Below are positions 58,960 to 64,000 of a stretch of DNA of 64,000 nt, piece after piece. This DNA comes from Eulemur rufifrons. Lineage: Eukaryota; Chordata; Mammalia; Primates; Lemuridae. The stretch covers positions 49,397,501-49,461,500 of the forward strand of contig NC_090990.1 in the NCBI RefSeq assembly GCF_041146395.1, written 5' to 3'. The position numbers were made by a program, and so were the translations under genes. Position 1 is the first letter of the stretch. Each line of letters opens with the position of its first letter. The notes beneath the pieces are model-generated. The model had not been told where the DNA came from. It made no database searches and was given only the letters and a program-made list of their open reading frames with translations.

Positions 58960-59042
58960 TGAGTCTGTCTGGAAAGTATCCAGCCAATGTTAGTACCATT
59001 TATCACACTACATGGCTGGATACTTTCCGGATAGCCCTTGTG
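58960..59042. mobile_element. Mariner-derived miniature inverted-repeat element (MITE)
   Basis: An 83-bp near-palindrome between TA dinucleotides (58958-58959 and 59043-59044). The left arm GTCTGTCTGGAAAGTATCCA and the right arm share GGAAAGTATCCAGCCA exactly in inverted orientation. The arm matches the ends of the mariner at 12746-13341. No coding sequence is present. A pair of MIRs lies on either side. Confidence 0.88.
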
Positions 59043-59054
59043 TATCTTACCAAG

Positions 59055-59275
59055 CTTGGGATTTGGAGTCAAACATAGATTCAGATCCAAGCTCCACCAA
59101 TTATAAGCTATGCAATCTTAAACATATTAGTCTCTCCTAATCTCAGTCTTCTCAAGTGTAAAATAGAGTTAAATCATATCTACAAATATGATTGCTTAGA
59201 AAGTTCAAAACAGAGTGTATGTAAAGTGTCCAGGACAGTATCTTATGCACAGGACTCAATAAATGGTGATTCTTA
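59055..59275 (+). repeat. MIR SINE
   Basis: 'ttggagtcaaacatagattcagatccaagctccaccaattataagctatgc' and 'cctaatctcagtcttctcaagtgtaaaat'. Confidence 0.85.
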
Positions 59276-59659
59276 TTGTAACTGTCTTCGGTGTGGCACA
59301 CGGAGTGCACAGACAAATGGAGGACACAGTGTCCACAGACATCACTATTATTTTATATAATCATCAGCAATCTTGGTTCCATCTGTGCAGCAGAGTCAGT
59401 AACAGTTCACACTAAAAGACTTCGGGGATGTGGATGAGCCAACAGGGTGGTGTGATTGCCAAAAACAAAGGGGATAACCCCAATACCACACCTGGAGTCC
59501 TGAATGAGGCATTGAAGTTAAACATGAACAAGCGTTAGGGCATGGCAGAGGTAGCAAGCAGAATGGAAGATGGCTTGGAAGATGCCACACAAAGAACGTC
59601 CTAGCGACTGGGACAAGAGAAACCCAAGAGTGAGCATAAATAGACCAATACTCGAAGAG
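59276..59659. other. Unassigned noncoding sequence
   Basis: Nothing recognised. Confidence 0.4.
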
Positions 59660-59945
59660 CCAGTATGTGAAAGGATGATTTAATTTATTCTGTCATTCCC
59701 TGAAAGGCAGAACTCAGACCATTGGGTAGAAGTTACCTGGAGATAAATTTCAGCTCAATACAAAGAATTTTCCGACAATACAGCCATTCCCTGACAATGC
59801 AGCTGTCCATCAGTGGAATAGGCTGTCCAGTGGAAGGAAGACCTGAGTCCCACAATCTGGCACTGAGGGCAAGGAGGGGCAGGTAGTCTAGCCCAGATAT
59901 CTCCCAGGTCTCTCACAACTCTGAAATTGTGTTTTAAGAGAGGGC
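59660..59945. repeat. Ancient dispersed repeat, class uncertain
   Basis: 'ggatgatttaatttattctgtcattccctgaaaggcagaa', 'gctgtccatcagtggaataggctgtcc' and 'cccaggtctctcacaactctgaaattgtg' match a deep mammalian repeat I recognise in outline but cannot classify. Confidence 0.45.
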
Positions 59946-60575
<630 letters not shown>

Positions 60576-60589
60576 TTTTGAAGTTAAAA

Positions 60590-60690
60590 ATAACTACTTC
60601 CACATTTGAGCACATTATTTAATCCCACAAACCTCAGTTTCCTTTATCTATAAATGAGGATGATATTTACTTATAAGTGGTATTTACCCA
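60590..60690 (+). repeat. MIR SINE fragment
   Basis: 'cacaaacctcagtttcctttatctataaatgaggatgatattta'. Confidence 0.65.
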
Positions 60691-60699
60691 TAAGGACTG

Positions 60700-60840
60700 T
60701 TCATTAATTAAACAAACATTTCTGCCTGATTCTACTTGCTGGGGACTTACACTATTGAACTAAAACGTCATACAACCCTCATAGGGCTTATGTTCTAGTG
60801 GAGAGAGGAAGCAGTAAACACAGTAAGTAAACTGAAGTAT
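60700..60840 (-). repeat. L2-like fossil repeat
   Basis: 'attaaacaaacatttctgcctgattctacttgctggggac' and 'gggcttatgttctagtggagagaggaagcag' match the family seen at 54715. Confidence 0.5.
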
Positions 60841-61215
60841 GTCAGTGTGGGCATACTATGTGAAAGTAATACGAGAAAATAAAGCAGGAAAATGGATAGG
60901 GAGGGGGAGGTGGTTTCCATGAAAAGATTAAGTTAAGATTATGCAGGTAAAAACCAGTGCATGGATAGATCCAGTAGAAAGTCAATTAACACTAACTATT
61001 ATTAAATATTACCACGAGGACTTCTGAGCTTGCGGGACCTAGAGTTAAATGCATCATCCCACTTCTGAATTATTAAATAGATGATGTATATTTAAAGTTA
61101 AAAATTAAAAGGAAGTAGATCCTGATATTGTTTGCAGGTGGAAGAAAGGAATCAATGAAAATATCATGACGTTAGGGTCTGCCATTGCCTCATTTGTCCA
61201 ACGATGCTAATAAGA
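60841..61215. other. Unassigned noncoding sequence
   Basis: Nothing recognised. Confidence 0.4.
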
Positions 61216-61225
61216 AGCTGTAGGA

Positions 61226-61441
61226 TGACCAACTCTTAGGTGCACATTAGTAGTAACATTCATCAGGTGTTGGGCACGTGGGAGGGGGGAGGAGGGGATG
61301 GGTAAATTCACACCTAATGGGTGCGGTGTGAACCGTCTGGGGGATGGACATGCTTGAAGCTCTGACTCGGGTGGGGCAAAGGCAATGTATGTAACCTAAA
61401 CATTTGTACCCCCATAATATTCTGAAATTAAAAAAAAAAAA
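61226..61441 (+). mobile_element. 5'-truncated lemur-type L1, 3' UTR only
   Basis: Carries 'cctaatgggtgcggtgtgaaccgtctgggggatgg', 'gaagctctgactcgggtggggcaaaggcaatgtatgtaacc' and 'catttgtacccccataatattctgaaatta' before A12. I know this 3' UTR from lemur L1 copies. AGCTGTAGGA at 61216-61225 and 61445-61454 is the target duplication; with flanking bases it reads about 14 bp with one difference. Only the last ~200 bp of the L1 were copied. Confidence 0.9.
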
Positions 61442-61479
61442 AGTAGCTGTAGGAAATTTAGAAATGCAGAAACCTGGGC

Positions 61480-61630
61480 TGGAACTGTTTACATCAGGTA
61501 AGTGACCTAGTTTTTTCTAAGCCTTGGTTTTCCCATTTGACAGGGGCTGTTGCAACATGCACTTGTTTATAACGTGTAAAATCCCAGGCACGCAGCAGGT
61601 ACGGCTAGCTTGTATTATTATTACCATTGT
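61480..61630 (+). repeat. MIR SINE fragment
   Basis: 'aagtgacctagttttttctaagccttggttttcccatttgacagggg' and 'atcccaggcacgcagcaggtacgg'. Confidence 0.7.
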
Positions 61631-62402
61631 CCAAACAAACTCATCTGAATTTTCAGAGATTTTCAGTGTGCTCAGGATGAAAAAACAAGGCAGTATTTCT
61701 CAGGACAGCACATTCCACAATCATGTGTTACTAGGAGTTAGACTAAGGTCACTTATTATGAGACCAAACCAGGAAAACATAAGGAAGTATTCAACCGATT
61801 AAATGCTCAATCCAGTTCTCAGCCTTACTAACTCCTTGGCTGCAGTCTTTAGAATTCCAGAAGATGCAAACAAAGACACACTGATTCACTCAAAACAGGT
61901 CTTCGTACAAATTTGAGAATTTAGCCAAAAAGCAGTCTGAAAGGATTTATGAGGTGTGCTTCCCTCCACAGAGCCTGCGAGTCAAGCAGACACACAGGCC
62001 ACCTTCAGTCAGCCCCGTTTTCCCAGAGACGTCTGTAGCATCGTTCCTCTGCTTCTTACCGCTCTGATTGAGTCTTGGGAAATGAGAATTTAATTTGCTC
62101 TGGTGTACTTTTCCCCCTGGGGGCAGCTTTACAAGGAAGGAGATCTCTCCGCATCACATCACTCCCACTTCTGCAAGTTTGAAAGTAAATGAAAGTTTTG
62201 GGGTATTTATTGGTGTTAGTGCCTTGTCCACTAGCCACCCCCAAGATAAAGGGAGCTATTTCTAGAATGAAAGTTCCCCATTCACTGTACATAGCCCTTC
62301 TCTACTGTTAGGGGGGTTGTGTCCAACAATCTGCCCCTTCCAGGGGTAGCTGTCACCATCTGGCACTTCAAAAGGAGTCAAGAGACATCAAAGAACAAGT
62401 GC
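61631..62402. other. Unassigned noncoding sequence
   Basis: No repeat or gene is recognised. Short frames at 61524-61802 and 62056-62292 have no domain. Confidence 0.4.
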
Positions 62403-62404
62403 GG

Positions 62405-63058
62405 GATGGGTGTGGTGCCTCATGCCTGTAATCCTGGCACTCTGGATCCTCCGAGGAGGGAGGATTGCTTGAGTTCAGGAGTTCGAGACCAGCCTGAGCA
62501 AGAGTGAGACCCCCGTCTCTACTAAAAAGTAGAAAAAAAATCAGCCAAGCATGTGTGTTGGTGCCCCCTGTAGTCCCTGCCACTCGGGAGGCTGAGGCAG
62601 AACTGCTTAAGCCCAGGAGTTTGAGGTTGCTGTGAGCTAGGCTGATGCCACGGCACTCTAGCCCAGGCAACAGAGCGAGACTCTGTATTTTTTTTTTTTT
62701 TTTTTTGAGACAGAGTCTCGCTTTGTTGCCCGGGCTAGAGTGAGTGCCGTGGCGTCAGCCTAGCTCACAGCAACCTCAAACTCCTGGGCTCAAGTGATCC
62801 TCCTGTCTCAGCCTCCCGAGTAGCTGGGACTACAGGCATGTGCCACCATGCCCGGCTAATTTTTTTCTATATATATTTTTAGTTGTCCAGCTAATTTCTT
62901 TCTATTTTTAGTAGAGACGGGGTCTCGCTCTTGCTCAGGCTGGTCTCGAACTCCTGACCTTGAGCGATCCACCCGCCTCGGCCTCCCAGAGTGCTAGGAT
63001 TACAGGCGTGAGCCACCGCGCCCGGCCGAGACTCTGTCTTGAAGGAAAAAAAAAAAGG
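62405..63058 (+). mobile_element. Alu element interrupted by a second Alu
   Basis: The outer element runs from 'gcgggatgggtgtggtgcctcatgcctg' to 62686 and resumes at 63028 to an A10 tail at 63058. ACAAGTG words flank the whole block (about 62397 and 63060). Left-arm rearrangement near 62445-62460 shows that it is older than its guest. Confidence 0.92.
62687..63027 (-). mobile_element. Young lemur-type Alu inserted in an Alu, opposite orientation
   Basis: Nearly consensus from T20 to 'gtgagccaccgcgcccggcc', with the strepsirrhine linker ('tatatatttttagttgtccagctaatttctttc'). Flanked by a perfect GAGACTCTGT duplication at 62677-62686 and 63028-63037, which also marks the insertion point within the host Alu's right-arm end. 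Confidence 0.96.
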
Positions 63059-63199
63059 ACAAGTGTGTCAGCTTTGCTGGGTCTAAATCAGTGCTTCTCA
63101 AACTATCCATGCTGGAGGACCAGTTTGTTCTCATTTCCTATGCACCATGGACATTTACTTGAAACAAATAAAACACAAAGCCAACTTACCCCCTTTCCC

Positions 63200-63280
63200 T
63201 ATTAAATAAGATGATATATTTAGCACAGTGGTTGACACATAGTAATCACTCACTAAATATTAGCTATTATTATTAGCATT
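63200..63280 (+). repeat. MIR SINE 3' end
   Basis: 'tttagcacagtggttgacacatagtaatcactcactaaatattagctattattatta'. Confidence 0.7.
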
Positions 63281-64000
63281 TTCTCAGGGCTGGTGAGAAG
63301 GGCAAAACATTAATCAGCAGACTGAAACGCTCCTATTGACGTTGGGCAAGTGTGTTCACTTCTGTAGGCGTTCGTTCTAACATTTATAATATATCATGAG
63401 ATGATCTAGCATCTAGTATCTAGATCACTAACTTATGAACTTAACTGAAACTCAGAAAGAAAAATACATTTGTGTCCCAGTACACAAATTCACAAACATA
63501 CACACAAGCAGACAACTGCCATGTCTGGTGAAGTATTAATATTATTCTCACCACATGCTATACACTTTGACATTTTCTATCTTGTTTTTTTAAATGCTGG
63601 TCAAGACATATTTGATGGATTTCAAACCTACAATTTGAAAAACACTAAAGCCAAAGATTCCTAAGGTTCCCATGCTTGGATAGTATGCTGACGGGACTAA
63701 CAACTAGTAGGTCCCTGCCATCATTTACAACTTTGTTTCTGGGTAGGTCTGACATTATTAAAGGCAGGTGGACCAAGAAAAAATTTTATTTTTGTTTTTT
63801 AGGTTAGATGGCTCTATGCTGTGATATTCTTAATGACTCTACTGTTCACAAAGAATGGTCAAAGATGTGGTGTCTTGCACTCAGCGCACTGGATGATAGT
63901 CTAGAGGTATCAATGGATAAATCCTGACCTACCCTCATGCACATTTCCTGCAAGAGCAATGTGCCAGGAGACAGTTTTGAGAAGTTTCTTATTGGACTCT
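63281..64000. other. Unassigned noncoding sequence
   Basis: No gene or repeat is recognised to the end of the window. Confidence 0.4.

Overview
The window reads as mammalian, and specifically primate, noncoding DNA. It is dense in 7SL-derived Alu elements. Several Alus carry a middle segment (an 'agctggacaactaaaaatatat'-type linker, a '...gctgtgagctaggctgacgccacggcac...' right arm and a 'cctagcactctgggaggcc' left arm) that I know from strepsirrhine, lemur-type Alus rather than from human AluS/AluY. A short L1 3' end at 61226-61441 also looks lemur-type. I infer a lemuriform or other strepsirrhine primate, but cannot name the species. I can support no intact protein-coding gene, no RNA gene and no CRISPR-like array. 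Long open frames either lie inside repeats or come from GC-rich sequence that stays open on both strands.

Layout. 1-12.7 kb: unique sequence with MIR and L2-like fossils, a MER5A-like and a MER1-like hAT element (each with an 8-bp target duplication), a few old Alus, and a possible degenerate endogenous-retrovirus interior on the minus strand. 12.7-13.4 kb: an internally deleted mariner with both terminal repeats and the two ends of its transposase. 13.4-21.7 kb: Alus stacked on L1/HAL1 and MaLR LTR fragments. 21.7-27 kb: unique sequence, L2, an ORF1-type L1/HAL1 piece and L1 3' ends. 27-29.5 kb: the only promoter-like region, a strong CpG island holding eight 42-bp GC-rich tandem units. 30.9-37.1 kb: L1 3' halves, a young Alu, a solo-LTR-like element lying between two MIR pieces, and an MLT1-type LTR. 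37-49 kb: tandem Alus, L1 pieces on both strands, LTR-like and unassigned repeats, L2 and an MLT1 LTR. 49-64 kb: MIRs, Alus, another MLT1-like LTR, a small GC-rich patch with a perfect 41-bp duplication and a C16 run, two MER2 copies in opposite orientation, a mariner-derived 83-bp palindromic element, a lemur-type L1 tail, and a young Alu inserted head-to-head into an older Alu.

Nothing here forms a pathway or operon. What stands out is mobile-element biology: the mariner remnant plus its miniature partner, five very short poly(A)/poly(T) insertions with long target duplications, the nested inverted Alu pair, and an orphan CpG island whose repeat unit carries a potential G-quadruplex. Family names for old repeats come from memory of consensus sequences; subfamily assignments need a RepeatMasker run.
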